Origin: Apium graveolens | Taxonomy: Eukaryota > Streptophyta > Magnoliopsida > Apiales > Apiaceae | Assembly: GCF_009905375.1 (NCBI RefSeq) | Contig: NC_133648.1 | Location: 92,697,079 to 92,761,078 of the forward strand | DNA: 64,000 bases | Direction of reading: 5' to 3' | In this document: piece by piece, positions 24,867 through 38,032 of the stretch | Layout of the letters: each line of letters begins with the position of its first letter | Numbering within the stretch: position 1 is the first letter of the stretch | Made by a program: the position numbers and the translations under genes | Notes under the pieces: model-generated | Seen by the model: the letters and a program-made list of their open reading frames with translations, nothing else | Told to the model about the DNA's origin: nothing | Databases searched by the model: none

Positions 24867-25088
24867 TTATTCATTCTTTTCAGGATCCCCCACGGAATCC
24901 TCCTTAGCAACAATCCCTTCTAGGACAACATCCTCAACCGCTACATCCTCAATATGAACATCATCCGATCCCGCGTTAGGACGCTCTATCGGATCCATAA
25001 TCTGATCTCCAATAAGTAATAAAACATCATCGCGTTGTTGCTCCTCAACCTCAGGGTTCGGAGTCTCGCTACCATATACGATAACGAA
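24867..25088 (-). pseudogene. TE-4 pre-gag acidic frame remnant
   Basis: A 73-codon open stretch on the minus strand ending in TAA at 24867-24869, with no ATG at its start. It is very acidic (patches GSETPNPEVEEQQRDD and VHIEDVAVEDVVLEG). It lies between the primer site and the likely gag start near 24843, the same place as the pre-gag frames of TE-3 and TE-6, but I see no clear sequence similarity to them. Confidence is limited. Confidence 0.4.
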
Positions 25089-25244
25089 CTACGCTTCTAT
25101 CACGATATTTAAAAGGGTTCCCATAAGGGTTTTAACTGTCAGTACTACGTTAGGTAGCCCGACTATGAACTTGGCAAGAGTTCTTATTATCTTAGTGAAC
25201 TTATTATCTTAACGTCATATCATCTCTGAGGTTTATAACGCTTA

Positions 25245-25256
25245 GCTCTGATACCA
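25245..25256 (-). other. TE-4 primer binding site
   Basis: TGGTATCAGAGC on the minus strand, four bases inside the right LTR, complementary to initiator Met tRNA. It fixes the right LTR as the 5' LTR. Confidence 0.92.
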
Positions 25257-25260
25257 CTTC

Positions 25261-28200
25261 TGTAACACCCCCAAATCCGGGGTCGGGGATCCGGGTTGTC
25301 ACGAGTTCCATTTCCCTTAATAACACCCAATCTTAATAAATAATCAACTACTCTGTACTGTGACCCCACAATAAACACACACACCAAAAGTTATAGTCTC
25401 AGAGATGAATATCCAAAAATAATCACAAGTCATTTTATTCCACATTTATCTCTCAATACACCTTAAAAGGGTTTCTGAATAAATTTACATTTCTTTGCCA
25501 TTATTACAATTCATAAATATACATAAATCTGGTACATCAAAAGTTGAAAGCCTAGCCTATTGGTAGCTCCTACCTCAGCTACAACGACATCAACGCCTAT
25601 AGGAAACTGCGGAACGTTTCCTATCCGCTCGCGAATTGGGAGCTTGGTCCTGTTCATCTTGTCTATCTGATGTTGTGTGATGAAAGAAGAAAGCAAGGGT
25701 GAGCAACAAGCCCACCAAAATAATATGTATACTGATTAACAATATATGAGCATACTCATAGTACTCATGAAAGTCTTGGTCAAAAGAAATGAACCAAGCT
25801 GATATCTTAACGCGACCAAGTCGCAAAATATTCTGTATATATATACATATATATATATATATATAATTTTCACAATCTTTGAAATCCTCTGACATGTATA
25901 ATATACACAGAGTTCCAGTTTATAACTGTATAAAAATATCGTTGCAAGGTGATCTCATATATCTAACCTTGTCTCAACGTTTTTCTGAAAATCTTTGTTA
26001 TGCATAAGATAATCATTTACTAGATATAAGTTTAAAAGATGAAGTTACAAGATACTCCAATATACTTATATCTTTTCCAAATACTACTTGAACTACCACC
26101 GTTCAAGTTATAATGAGCTTTCAACAGTTCATCACATAGATGAGACTACAAGACAAGATTTGAATAGATTAAATCTTTGAATATCATTATAAATAATGAA
26201 GTTACGAGATACTTCATCAAGTCCCGATATATATATACACCTATATATATACATACATTTCCTGAAAACCTCTTTCATGTAAAGTATGAACATAATTGCA
26301 ATATCCAATAAATTTGGAAAGGAAAGAATTTTGGCATAAACCTGATATCTTGCTGATCAGGCAAAGATACCAATAAGTAACCTTTTCTACTAGTAGATGG
26401 ACGAATTCCCCACTGGTCATCACCCTGGTCGCAATAGGACCTTATGCTGGACTGCCACTCAGCCACTTACGCATTTGATGGACTCCCACTGAGCCACTTA
26501 CACTATCATGGACGCCCACTGAGCCCATGTTGCTTATGCCGACTCGATAGATGGACTTACTTCCCGAACGTCGGGTAAGTAATCAATTCATTTACCAAAA
26601 CAACAACCTCGTTGCGAATATAAAATACACCACAGAGCCGGATCCCTCAGGTTTTGAGCGAGTATTTAAATCCCCTTTAAAAGGAAGATCTTAAATATAA
26701 AAATGAGTTTTGGGATCCGCTCTAACTTTTAAAAATCATTTTGAAGACTCGAAAACACTTTAAAGAGTGTTTGGAGTAATGCTGATTTAATGAAGTAAAT
26801 CAGTCCCAATATATTTAGAAAATATCTGAATATTATTATTTAAATAATATTCCCATAAAGAATAATCTTTATACAAATGATTGAAGTAGAAGTTGTAAGA
26901 CTTATACTTGAAATGAGTATTAAATAACCAAAGATATACTTATACGAAAGTACTATCTTTGTTTGAATAATCAAAAATAAGTTTTATTATCGACACCTTA
27001 TTCTTTAATAAAATAAAGAATATAACTCAGCAATAATCGGAGTCATAGATCCTCAAATGAATATTCAAATAATATTCATTAAATAATATAAACTGAGTCA
27101 TAAGCCCTCGAATGAATATTCAAATAATATTCAATTAATAAAATAAAGTTATCGAATAAACCTTATTCGATTAATAGTTTTAAAAACTATATCAATATAT
27201 ATATATATAAATATATATTATACTCGGGAGCCTCGCCTCCTGGTTTTTGAAAAAGTTCACCCTTTGATCCCCTATACTAAGGGTATACTCAAATACCGCT
27301 TATCTCTAGCATAGGTATTATGCAACTACAAGCATTTGAACCAACAGATATATAAATCAAGAATATGAAACAGGCATGCATATATACCATATCACATGCT
27401 ACAATATATCGCAAGAATTTGCTAATAACAAATATGCATTTATCGCAAGATCATGCATATACACATATACATCACAACAACAGTTATACGGGTAGAAAAC
27501 TTGCCTGAGTGCTCCCGGATAGACTTAAGCTTAGAGTGGGTCCGATAACCTATGAACAACAACATAAGTCGGAATTAAACCCCGGTCGCTTAAGAAACTA
27601 GACTTTAACCATTTAGAGTCCTAACGTTCGCTTTCGCGCTTAACGATTCACTTAAGTCGCTCGAGTACTCTCGGCTCCACCATTTTTAATAAATTAACCA
27701 TTAAGGGTTTTAAGGCGATTCTTTCGCGAGTACCTTACCAACTGCCTAATCCACTTAACATAATTGTTTCATACCCCAATTAGTCCTTTAAGGTCCTTAA
27801 CCAAGGTTTCAAAGTAAGGCAAGGGGTAATGGTTCGGTCGCGAAACGCCGTTACTTAAAACGGTCGTTTCTCCTAAACCGTACATCGGAATCAAGCGAAC
27901 TACATATCAAAACGAAGCTCGTAACATGAACTATCTAAACATGGCAATGGTCAAAACCTAGCAGGGAGTTCTCGAGTCCTAATGTTATGAACAAAAGCAG
28001 TCTAAAGTAAATCGGACATTACGATGACTATGTTTACGCGATTTCCCAATTTTATACCATCCCAATTCAACCACCAATCAATCCCAATCCATTCATATAA
28101 CCAAAATCCATCCTCACTACATCATAACAGCCCCAATTAACTCAATATTAACAATTTATACTTATTCTTAAACTTGAATTTAAACTATACTTAAGTCCTT

Positions 28201-29295
28201 TAACCAAACCATAGATTTCAACAATCAATTCACTACCATTCCAACCCAAACTCTAAACCAACAAGCATCAAGCTACTCTTTACCATAACTATCAAAATCA
28301 TCCTAATATACAAAGTAAAGCTAGGGTTTGGGGATGTTATACCTTCCTTGAAGTGGTTGGAGTAGCTAGGAAGCCTTATGAAGCCTTGAGATGTCTTAGA
28401 GATGCCTGGATCTTAAAGGAAAAACAAGAAAAATCAAGTTAAAAACCTTGAAATCACTATTCATTATCTTCTTGATTGATTTCTTGGAGAAGATTGAGAA
28501 TGAATTAGAGGCTTAAACTCATAGGATAGCCATATCTATGCATAAGGAGTACTAGATAATTAACTTACCAATTTAGGAAGCTTGGAACTTGAATTTTGAA
28601 AATTTTGCTTCTTGAAATGGAGAAAAGCCGAGAGCAAGGTTGAAGAATGAAATGATTTTGTGTTTTTTTGATTTGTTTAGCTTAGCTTGGTTGGTTTTTG
28701 TTTTGTTTTTGGTTAATTACCTTTCTAGCCTTGAACTTTGTGTGGTTTTAAATCAACCACATCTCCTTCCCCTTATGTCATGCTTATGTCATGCTTATGA
28801 TGTCATCATCCCTTACTTGCCCCCTTCTTATTGGTTGGATGACCTCATCATCCCTAACCTCCTTGATTAACTTCCTAATTGTTTGCCTAATGACCGCTGA
28901 TCTGTTATACGGTTCGCTTAACTTTCATTTTCGTTTATCGTTTGAGGGACCATACCCGGGATCTTATTACTTAGGTTTCTTTAACCTTTCTCAATACATT
29001 ATATTCCTTTCATGATCCTCTCTTATAATCCTTTTATTTAAATCCTTTTTATCATGTTACCTTATACTCAATTCTTTCCGTATCTAGTGGATTTCCGGGA
29101 AAAATCAAAGTGTTCGGAATTGGATTCTGACGATCTTTACATACACTTATATACCATATAGAGTACTAATAAAATATCAGAATATCCATAACAGAACCCC
29201 TACATAGTGTGGCATGAAAAGTTTTCTTATTCAGCATAATCAGCAAAACACTATTCATAAGGGTTTCAAAAATTCCAAAAATTGGGGTTATTAGA
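25261..29295 (-). repeat. TE-4 5' LTR (right copy)
   Basis: 4035 bp, colinear with 15655-19690. The final CA has become GA (29294-29295). The differences seen are scattered substitutions and small changes in TA runs near 25840 and 27195. Confidence 0.95.
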
Positions 29296-29300
29296 TTTTG

Positions 29301-31919
29301 TCCTGCGCGGGTCCCGACGCAATATTTTTGATATAGTATTCGTTTCGGTAAATCAATAAAAACCCGTATTTTCGATAAACGGGAGCTTTTTATTAAACTA
29401 TCACAATTATCACTTCGTAATATGTGTAACCAGGCGCTGAGACCAAGACCGCAGTACAAATTGTACTGATTTGGATAATTATCCCGAAAACCGATACCGT
29501 TTGGATCAGTTTTTACAAATAAACTCAAATGTTCAAATTTGAGTTTGATTTTCGAATTTTAAAATTAGGGTTTATAACCCGTATGAATGTTTTCAATTGA
29601 AATTTGGGGATTTTTGATTCAGGGGTTATTAGCTGTTGATTTATAGTGGGTTGTGTTCCTTATGAAATTTGCAATCGATTGATATATAGCTCGTTAACAG
29701 AGGATGCTTGAATCGAAGGGAGTTGTGTTTTAAAGATTTACGATGTTCGCCGGAAATCGGCGATGTTCTTGGCCAAATTTCGGCCAGAACAGGGATGATT
29801 AGAATGTTTTGATTGCATGAACATGTTCCTGGTGTTGTGTTGTGTTGATCTGGAGGTGTTGGTGGGGTGAGGACGCCGGGATCATCTTCTCCGGCCACCC
29901 CCGATTTTCCGGCGACTGGAACTGCAAAATTGCAGTTTAGTCCCTGTAGTTTTGAAGATGGTGAAGTTTAGTCCCTGTAGTTTGCAAAGTTTTCAAAAAT
30001 AGGATTCCTGTTTATAAAATGTTTAAAAATTATATTTCCTATTTATTTTTATTATAAAAATTCATTTTTAATTTCTGAAAATTCTAAAAAAATTAGTATT
30101 TAAATTCCGAAAATTATTTTTAATTCAAAAATAAATCTGAATTAATTAGTTAATTAATTTCAGTTAATTTTTAATTGATTAATTGGTCAATTAATTCGAA
30201 AATTAATTGATTAATTGATTTAATTAATTATTAATTGATTTTAATTAATTATTTAATTAGATTTAATTATTTAAAAATGATTTAAAAATTCCGAAAAATA
30301 GTTTGGAGCTTTAAAATATTATTCTAAATTATTTCGAAGGATCGATAATTATTATAAAATTGTTTCGGAGCCAGAATTGGCCAGCCGAACCCTGTTTATT
30401 AACCCGAAATTGATCCAACGACCCGTTTTAATTCCGGAAAATGTTTTAAAAATCATTTTAAATACCCGAAAGCCTATTTATAACCCGAGACTTCTTTATA
30501 AATGATTTGTCATTGATTATGTGATGTATTATATGTTATATGTGACTTGTTGATTGACTATCGGTCTATACATTCGGTGTTTACTTGATTATTGCATAAC
30601 TTTCAATCCGTTAATCGGATTTGGGTAAAACGAAGGGTAGATAGAAGTATGTGTTGAATAGAATCCTATGAGTTGATGATTGATAGATTCTTATAATATG
30701 TGAGCAGAAGAGGCAAGACGTAGGAAAGGGAAACAGGTAGTTGAGGAGTAAGACGATTGTGATTGGAAGCGAGTACAGGATAGTAAGCTAATACCAGGCA
30801 AGTGTTCTGAACTTTCTCGAGATATTGTAGTACTTGATAGTCTTGTTGACATTGCATGTGCTTTGAAGCACAGAAACCTAAACCCTGATTTCAGTTATTG
30901 TTCTTGAGCCATGAACCATATTCTTTCTAAGCCATTGATTATTGTATACCCAAACACGAACCACAAATCTATGATACTACTCCACAAATTCATACAAACT
31001 AAATACCAAACACTGAACTGAATTATTATATACTCAACCCATGGTATCTTATGCTTTGGAAGACCAAATTCTTGAAACCCTGAAACATTGATTCCTTTGT
31101 TATCCAATTCTTTTATTACCCAACATCCAAGCCTTGAAAGTACCTTGTTGATCCACACAAGGGTTGAAACCCTTTCATTGTTAAACACTCACTGTTGTTA
31201 ATGATTCTGATTATTGTTTATTATTGTTTAATTTTGTTATTATGTTAGAATTTGATTGTTTTTATAAAATTGTGGACCAGATTCGTGGTCAGACCATATA
31301 ATGGTCAAGTTAGGCCAATGTGTGCCTTGGATCCAGTAGTTAGAGCAATGTTGTGTGCTTTGCTCGGGGTTAGTGCGTGACTGATCAGCAGCCTAACCTT
31401 GGTTTTAAAATAAAAATATAGTATCCAATTCTAAATCATAATCCATTATTCACTTGATATCATAACCATATTCACTTGATGATCATTATTCTCAGTTTTG
31501 TCATTGTGACTTGCTGAGCTAGTTAGCTCATTTGTGCGATGTTGTTTATACTCTTTCCAGTTAAAAAGGAACCAGTTGGTAGGAAGGATCCCCAGTCCAG
31601 TGCGAGAGCTAGGAATTAAGGCTGTTGAAGCTGAGCTAGTAGGCTTCTTTTGGAATAATGTAAATTGTTAAAAGTTTGTAATATGTTTAATACTCAGTTT
31701 GAGTTTGAATGGTTGGGATTTAATTGGTGTGTAATATATTAATGTGTTTGGCTTGTGTGCATATTTTAACCTGTTGCGATCCGTGGTAGTTGGTAAGTAG
31801 GGTCACTGCATATAATATTATTATTATTATTATTATTATCTTTATTATTATTATAAGCAGGTTGTAAACAGTGTGTGTGTGGACCCCAAACTTCTGACCC
31901 GGGTTTGGAGGGCGCCACA
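29301..31919 (+). repeat. TE-3 3' LTR, right part
   Basis: Resumes the LTR after TE-4 and ends GCGCCACA. Against the 5' LTR it lacks the equivalent of 6620-7045 (about 0.42 kb); the join at 29524-29529 carries four extra bases, TCAA. The ATT run near 31811-31850 is longer than in the 5' copy. Confidence 0.93.
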
Positions 31920-31924
31920 AAACC

Positions 31925-32218
31925 CATTCTTTTCAGCCTTTGCGTTCGCATAAAACTCGCGAACCATGCTCATCGGAACCGCCTCTGGTGACTCACAAAA
32001 GAAATCCACCCCTTTTCAGCATTCATCGGCAACAACTCACCATCCCTCCCCGATGGTAAGAATCCCCTCTCCTTCAAAATCGGTTTAGCCAGAAGCCTAG
32101 TATATTCCTCCTCAGCAGCCCTATTAAATAAACGAGGTCTCGCAGTATTACCCCTCGAAGAATCAACAGTAGGCACAGTGCTGCTGCTATCAATAGTCCG
32201 GGATCTCTTGGGTGCCAT
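31925..32218 (-). pseudogene. TE-2 post-pol frame, N-terminal part
   Basis: Starts MAPKRSRTIDSSS at 32218 on the minus strand, a basic, Ser/Thr-rich start. A frameshift near 32000 leads into a second frame holding the patch MVREFYANAKAEKNGF, which runs to the TE-3 insertion. The frame then resumes at 5987. The whole frame would be about 390 codons. The start lies about 0.5 kb after the end of integrase. Confidence 0.75.
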
Positions 32219-32741
32219 TGAAACTGAGAAAAACTGTTTAAGAGTTGTGTTTTTGAATATGGGAGAGAATGTTAAGGTTGAAAGTATATGGGAGAGTATA
32301 TGGAGAAGTTGTATATATATAGGGTATGGATTAAGGCTAGAATTTGATTAGGAGTGGGGTTTGAGGGAAAAAACGTGGGTTAATGGGAAATGAATTCGTG
32401 GGTCGTGGGTTTGTATTTTTATTTTTGGTTTACCAGATTTTTTTGGATTTTTATAAGGCTAAAATTTTTTTCCAGACATTCGGGGGCTGAGCAGCCGCCC
32501 AGCATCCTGAGCGGCCGCCCAACAGAGCTGAGCGGCCGCCCACCAGAGCTGAGCGGGCACCCAGCAGAGCTGAGTGGGCGCCAAGAGGGTGTTTGGAAAA
32601 AAACAATTCTTGCCTTTTTTTTGATTTTTTTGTGTTTTTGGATAGGTCACTAACTCCTAAGGGTTCCTATAATAACAAATCTTGGGTTGCCTCCCAAGGA
32701 GCGCTTCTTTTACGTCATTAGCTTGACTTAGAGTACCTTGC
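32219..32741 (-). other. TE-2 spacer between pol and the post-pol frame
   Basis: About 520 bases without a gene. It contains the GC-rich repeat at 32486-32583. The rest is GT-rich or T-rich on the plus strand. Confidence 0.6.
32486..32583. repeat. GC-rich 20-21 bp tandem repeat in TE-2
   Basis: Five units built on CTGAGCGGCCGCCCAGCAGA, each carrying a near-palindromic GCGGCCGC (NotI-like) core with changes. The same unit occurs in both TE-2 LTRs (three units at 3624-3686, four at 39297-39374). The surroundings are strongly AT-rich, so it stands out. Confidence 0.85.
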
Positions 32742-33702
32742 TCAAGTTGACGATAAAACGACACTAACCACTTCCCGGTTTGCCGTGTCCCCATAGTAAT
32801 GCTTCAAACGCTGACCATTAACCTTGAATGCTTGGCCCATATCAGTCTCAAAAATCTCCACCGCTCCATGTGAAAACACAGTTTTGACAATAAAAGGTCC
32901 AGATCACCTTGATTTCAACTTTCTAGGAAAAAGTCAGAGACGAGAGTTGAATAACAGAACTTGCTGCCCCGACACAAATGACTTAGGATATAGCTTCCTG
33001 TCGTGCCACCTTTTCACTTTTTCCTTGTACATTTTGTTGTTCTCGTAAGCTTGGAGTCGAAATTCATCAAGTTCATTTAACTGAAGCATTCGCTTCTTCC
33101 CAGCTGCATCTAGATCAAGGTTCAACTTCTTCAATGCCCAATAAGCCTTATGCTCAAGCTCCGCAGGTAAATGACATCCCTTACCATAAACAAGTTGAAA
33201 CGGGGACATCCCAAGTGGAGTCTTGTATGCTGTTCTATAAGCCCAAACAGCTTCATCGAGCTTTAAAGACCAATCCTTCCTTGAAGGACAAATAACTTTC
33301 CCTAGAATGTGCTTGATCTCTCTATTAGACACTTCCGCTTGACCATTCATTTGCGGATGATAGGCAGTAGCAACACGATGATTCACATTGTAGCGCTGCA
33401 TCATAGAAGTGAACTTACGGTTGCAGAAATGCGACTCCTCATCACTTATGATTACTCGTGGCGTTCCAAACCTTGTGAAAATCTGCTTATGAAGAAAATT
33501 CAACACTACCTTTGCATCATTCATCGGTAGAGCCTTGACTTCTACCCATTTTAAGACATAATCGACTGCCAGCAAGATGTACAGATTATTACAGGACGAG
33601 ACGAATGGTCCCATGAAATCGATTCCCCAAACATCAAAGACCTTGACTTCAAGCATCACATTTAACGGCATCTCATCCTTCCTCGTAAGATTCCCCATTC
33701 TT
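32742..33702 (-). pseudogene. TE-2 integrase, core and C-terminal
   Basis: Open from 33698 to 32934. It shows the catalytic core patches WGIDFMGPF, IISDEESHF and NGQAEVSNREIK, giving the D, D and E residues. A TGA at 33702-33704 removes a Cys of the HHCC finger just upstream. Two more TGA codons near 32931 and 32898 break the C-terminal GPF region, which then runs to the TGA at 32742-32744. Inactive. Confidence 0.88.
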
Positions 33703-35432
33703 TGTCAACGATCACACCTTAAAACGAACTGATGTGCATCTTTAAACAAAGTAGGCCAGAAAAAACCTGCTTGCAAAATACGAGCTGCTGTCTTTTCACC
33801 ACCATAATGTCCACCATAAATTGTGGAATGGCAGTCTCGTAATATCCCCTCCGTCTCACAGAATGGGATACATCTCCTGATGATCTGGTCAGCTCCTTGT
33901 CTAAACAAATATGGTTCATCCCACATGTACCACTTCACCTCATGCAGAAACTTCTTCTTTTGAGCTGTATTCATATTATGAGGCATTATATTGCTGACAA
34001 GATAGTTCACAATATCTGCGAACCATGGCTCTTCCTCCTGAACTGCGAACAACTGCTCATCCGGAAAAGATTCGTTGATCAATATCTTATCATGTGAAGT
34101 AGAATCGGGATTCTCCAATCTAGAGAGATGGTCAGCTACTTGATTCTCAGTACCTTTTCGATCCTTGATCTCTAACTCAAATTCCTGTAGCAAGAGTACC
34201 CAACGAATAAGTCTAGGCTTCGAATCCTTCTTGGAAACCAAATAGCGAATGGCAGCATGATCAGTGAATACTGTCACCTTTGTCCCAAGCAGATAAGATC
34301 GAAATTTTTTGAAACCAAAGACTATAGCCAAGAGCTCCTTCTCAGTAGTGGTGTAGTTCATTTGAGCTCCATTTAGAGTCTTACTAGCATAGTAGACCAC
34401 ATAAAAAAGATTATTCTTGCGCTGCCCAAGAAATGCTCCCACTGCATAATCACTCGCATCACACATCATCTCAAAAGGCTCTATCCAATCAAGTGCCGTA
34501 ATAACTGGTGCAGTTATCAAACTCTTCTTGAGAGTCTCGAATGCCGCCAAACATTCATCATCAAATTTGAAAGGCACATCCTTCTCGAGCAAGTTGCACA
34601 ACGGCTTAGATACCTTCGAAAAGTCCTTGATGAAACGCCGATAAAAACCCGCATGACCAAGAAAACTACGGATTCCTTTCACAGAAATAGGTGGTTGAAG
34701 ATTTTCAATGACTCCCACATTGGATTTGTCCACCTCAAGACCCTTGCTAGAGACTTTATGCCCAAGAATAATTCCTTCACATACCATAAAGTGACACTTT
34801 TCCCAATTTAGCACCAAATTAGTTTCCACACACCTTTTGAGCACCGCACGAAGATTATTCAAACATTCATCATACGAATGTCCAAAGAAGGAGAAGTCGT
34901 CCATGAACACTTCGACATTATTTCCAATCATATCAGAGAATATAGCCATCATACATCTCTAAAAAGTGGCAGGTGCGCCACATAAGCCAAACGAAACTAT
35001 GTGAAAAGCAAACGTGCCAAATGGACAAGTGAAGGTAGTCTTTTCTTGATCCTCTGGTGCAATGCAAATCTTATTATACCCCGAATAGCCATCCAGAAGA
35101 CAATAATACTCATGACCGGCCAACCTGTCAAGCATCTGATCAATAAATGGAAGAGGGAAGTGATCCTTTCTCGTGGCTTTATTCAACTTTCTGTAATCCA
35201 TGCATACCCTCCATCCTGTGACTGTTCGAGTGGGGATGAGCTCGTTCTTCTCATTTGCTACCACAGTTATACCTCCTTTCTTCGGTACACATTATACGGG
35301 GCTCACCCAAGAACTGTCAGAAATAGGATATATGATTCCTGCATCCAGCCACTTCAGGATTTCTTTCTTCACCACTTCTTTCATGATAGGATTAAGTTGT
35401 CGCTGTTGCTCAACAGTTGGCTTACTACCTTC
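33703..35432 (-). pseudogene. TE-2 reverse transcriptase, RNase H and integrase finger
   Basis: RT is open at 34959-35264 (WRVCMDYRKLNKATRKDHFP) and continues at 33705-34952 with FMDD (about 34895-34906), RNase H ([28 protein letters not shown]) and the first half of the integrase finger (H..H in [11 protein letters not shown]). A TAG near 34956 separates the two frames, and a TAA near 35293 and a stop near 35433 lie upstream. The protein is of gypsy Athila/Tat type. Confidence 0.9.
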
Positions 35433-36526
35433 CTATAGCAGAATTTTATGCATGCAGTACGAAGGGCTGATCCCTTTGATATCTGCTATAGTCCATCCGA
35501 TAGCCGATTTGAATTCTCTCAAGATCCGCAAGAGCTTGTCCTCCTCACTACCTGAAAGGTCAGATGCAATAATAACAAGTAAAGTAGATGCATTACCTAA
35601 AAAGGCATACCTCAAGTGTTCAGGCAATGGTTTAAGCTCCAAAGTAGGTACTTCCTCAATAGATGGTTTGAGCTTTCCTTCAGCATTCTTGAGATCAGAA
35701 GTACCAAGAGATTCAAATGGCATGTCTAGCTTTTGCCTCCAAGGAGAAGCATTTAGATATTCTAGTTGCTCATTTCCATCCTCATCATCACTGTCAAACT
35801 CCCCCACTAAGGCTTTCTCTAATGCATCAGACATTAGCATATGATCAAGTTTTGAAGTTACCACAGAATCAATCAAATCCACCTTTAAGCACTCCTCGTC
35901 TTCTGTAGGGAATTTCATCGCTTTAAATACATTGAATGTCACATCCTAATCCTGCACCCTCATAGTAATTTCACCTTTCTGCACATCTATCAAGGTTTGG
36001 CCTGTAGCCAAGAAAGGTCTTCCCAAGATTATGGGATCTTCTTATCTTCCTCGAAATCCAAAATGACAAAGTCTGCAGGGAAGAAGAGCTTATCCACCTT
36101 TACTAACACATCTTCCACTATGCCTCGTGGATATGTAATAAAACAATCAGCCAATTGTAGAAACATGTAGGTGGGTTTTGGATCAGGCAAATTCAACTTT
36201 TTGAAGATAGACAACGGCATCAGATTGATGCTTGCTCCCAAATCGCACAGGAATTTGTCAAAAGACAATTTGCCAATGGTGCAAGGAATGGTGAAGCTAC
36301 CTGGATCTTTAAGCTTTGGAGGTAATTTTTGTTGCAGCACAGCACTGCACTCTTCCGTTAGAGCAACGGTCTCAAGGTCATCCAGTTTCACCTTCCTTGA
36401 AAGAATACTCTTCATGAATTTCGCATAACTAGGCATTTGCTCCAGAGCCTCAGCGAAAGGTATGTTGATGTAAAGTTTCTTGAACACCTCCAGAAACTTA
36501 CCGAACTGCTTATCCAGCTTTTGTTG
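35433..36526 (-). pseudogene. TE-2 protease and linker
   Basis: The frame at 36029-36487 holds the aspartic protease patch CDLGASINLMPLS (near 36232-36250), in the D-L-G-A form usual in this lineage. A break near 36029 and a stop at 35940 precede an acidic linker (35433-35942) leading to RT. Confidence 0.8.
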
Positions 36527-38032
36527 TTACAATCTCTTAGGGAAAGGTGGTGGAGGATAGAGCTGTTTCTCCCCTGTATTACCCTCAGGAAGAGTGTGTT
36601 CAACAGTAATCTTCCTTGGTTCCACCGCTTTCTCTTTTTCCTTCTCTTCTTCATTATCAACTTCAGCTTCTCCGTCTTTTGCTTTATCAGAATCAGCAAC
36701 TTTTCCAGACCTTAAAGTAATAGCCTTGACTTGCTCTTTAGCTTCCTTCCTGTCTGGCACTTCACTATCACTGGAAAGTATGCCAGGTTGATGATTGAGC
36801 ACTGCATTGGCTATTTGACCGATTTGATTTTCCAAGGTTTTGATAGAAACAACCTGACTTTTGCACAACAACTTGAGTTCCTCGAAATCAGCACTAGAAG
36901 GTGGTGTAGCACCTCCTTGTTGAGGGTATGATTGCCTTTGAGCATAATGATGTGGTTGTTGGAATCCAGGTGGATTAAACTGTTTACTTACGCCTTGCTG
37001 ATATGGTTGCTGAATATCATTCTGATTATTACTCCAGCTGAAATTGGGATGATTTCTGTTATTGAGATGATAGGTAGCTGGCACAGGCTGCTGCAGTCTC
37101 TGATAATTGTTGACATACTGAACAGATTCATTAACAAGAGAACACTAATTCGTAGCATGAGAACCTGCACAAAGCTCATAGACCATAGCTATCTAATTGA
37201 CTCCATAGGTGGCTAAAAAATTGACCTTCAAAGACAGCGCTTGGAGCTGCGCTGCAATAGCTGTAGCTGCATCAACTTCCAGAATACCTACTACCTTCTC
37301 ATGAATCATCCTTTGAGTTGGGTTTTGATGCTCATTTGCATCCATAGTTTCAATAAGATTATAAGCCTCAGTATAGCTTTTGGCCCACAAGGCGCCTCCA
37401 GCTGCTGCATCGATCATGGGCCGAGATTGGGCCCCCAAACCATTATAGAAACCAGTGATCACCATCCAGTCAGGCATACCAAACTGAGTAAGAGCACTCC
37501 TCATAGCTGCAGTCTTTGCCATTGGATAGAACTTTACCAGAAACTTTTGCGCAAGATCTTGCCAAGTATTGATGGACCCAGCTGGTTCAGAATGTAACCA
37601 GTCCTTAGCTTTATCCCTCAGAGAGAATGGGAAAAGCCTCAGCTTAATAGCCTCATCAATCACACCATTATATTTGAAAATACTACAGATCTCGACAAAA
37701 TTCCTGATGTGCATGTTGGGGTCTTCAGTCGCAGCACCTCCGAAAGAAACAGAATTCTGCACCATCTAAATAGTGCCCGGCTTGATTTCAAAAGTGTTAG
37801 CCTGAATAGCCGGATGAAGAATGCTTGACTGAATGTCATCAATTTTAGGCCGAGAAAAGTCCATAAGAGCCGGATCTGCCGGAACTATACGATTACCCAT
37901 GATTACTGGTTCTTTCTGCTCACTCTCTTTATCCGAATCTTCAAAATATATCTTCTCCGGAATATCAAGAACTGAGTTTGTCTCCTCAGTCGTATCTAAA
38001 GTCCTCTTGCGAGTACGAGAACGTGTTTGCAT
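36527..38032 (-). pseudogene. TE-2 gag
   Basis: Begins MQTRSRTRKRTLD at 38032 on the minus strand. The capsid-like part at 37193-37765 contains LRLFPFSLRDKAKDWL and WQDLAQKFLVKFYP, characteristic of Athila-type gag. A TAG at 37766-37768 cuts the start off, with further stops near 37193 and 37147. A Gln/Pro-rich and then acidic region (36527-37084) follows. No intact zinc knuckle is visible. Confidence 0.88.

Larger units (their letters stand above)
15655..29295 (-). mobile_element. TE-4: non-autonomous long-LTR Tekay-like element
   Basis: Minus-strand gypsy element flanked by a perfect TTTTG duplication (15650-15654 and 29296-29300). It has LTRs of 4036 and 4035 bp around a 5570-bp interior. 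The tRNA-iMet primer site and the CCTTTTAAGGAGGGGAGAC polypurine context match the Tekay lineage. The interior has recognisable but heavily broken pieces of a pre-gag frame, gag, RT, RNase H and integrase, none open for more than about 80 codons. LTRs differ by about 1.6% in the first 440 bases, so the insertion is recent while the genes are long dead. It probably moved with proteins supplied in trans. Confidence 0.92.
5988..31919 (+). mobile_element. TE-3: Tekay (Del) chromovirus, split by TE-4
   Basis: Plus-strand Ty3/gypsy element flanked by a perfect AAACC target duplication (5983-5987 and 31920-31924). Without TE-4 it is about 12.3 kb. The 5' LTR (5988-9424), initiator-Met primer site, pre-gag frame, gag-pol and 3' LTR are all present. 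The long LTR, the tRNA-iMet primer site and the chromodomain-like tail after integrase place it in the Tekay/Del lineage. Its insertion split the TE-2 post-pol frame. It is the least decayed coding element in the window. Confidence 0.95.

Noticed and set aside
32390..32653. Plus-strand frame with E-L-S-G-R-P repeats
   Set aside because: It is a by-product of the GC-rich 20-21 bp tandem repeat.
35200..35844. Plus-strand open frame of 214 codons
   Set aside because: It lies opposite the TE-2 protease-RT region; the minus strand has clear RT and protease motifs, and the plus-strand peptide has none.
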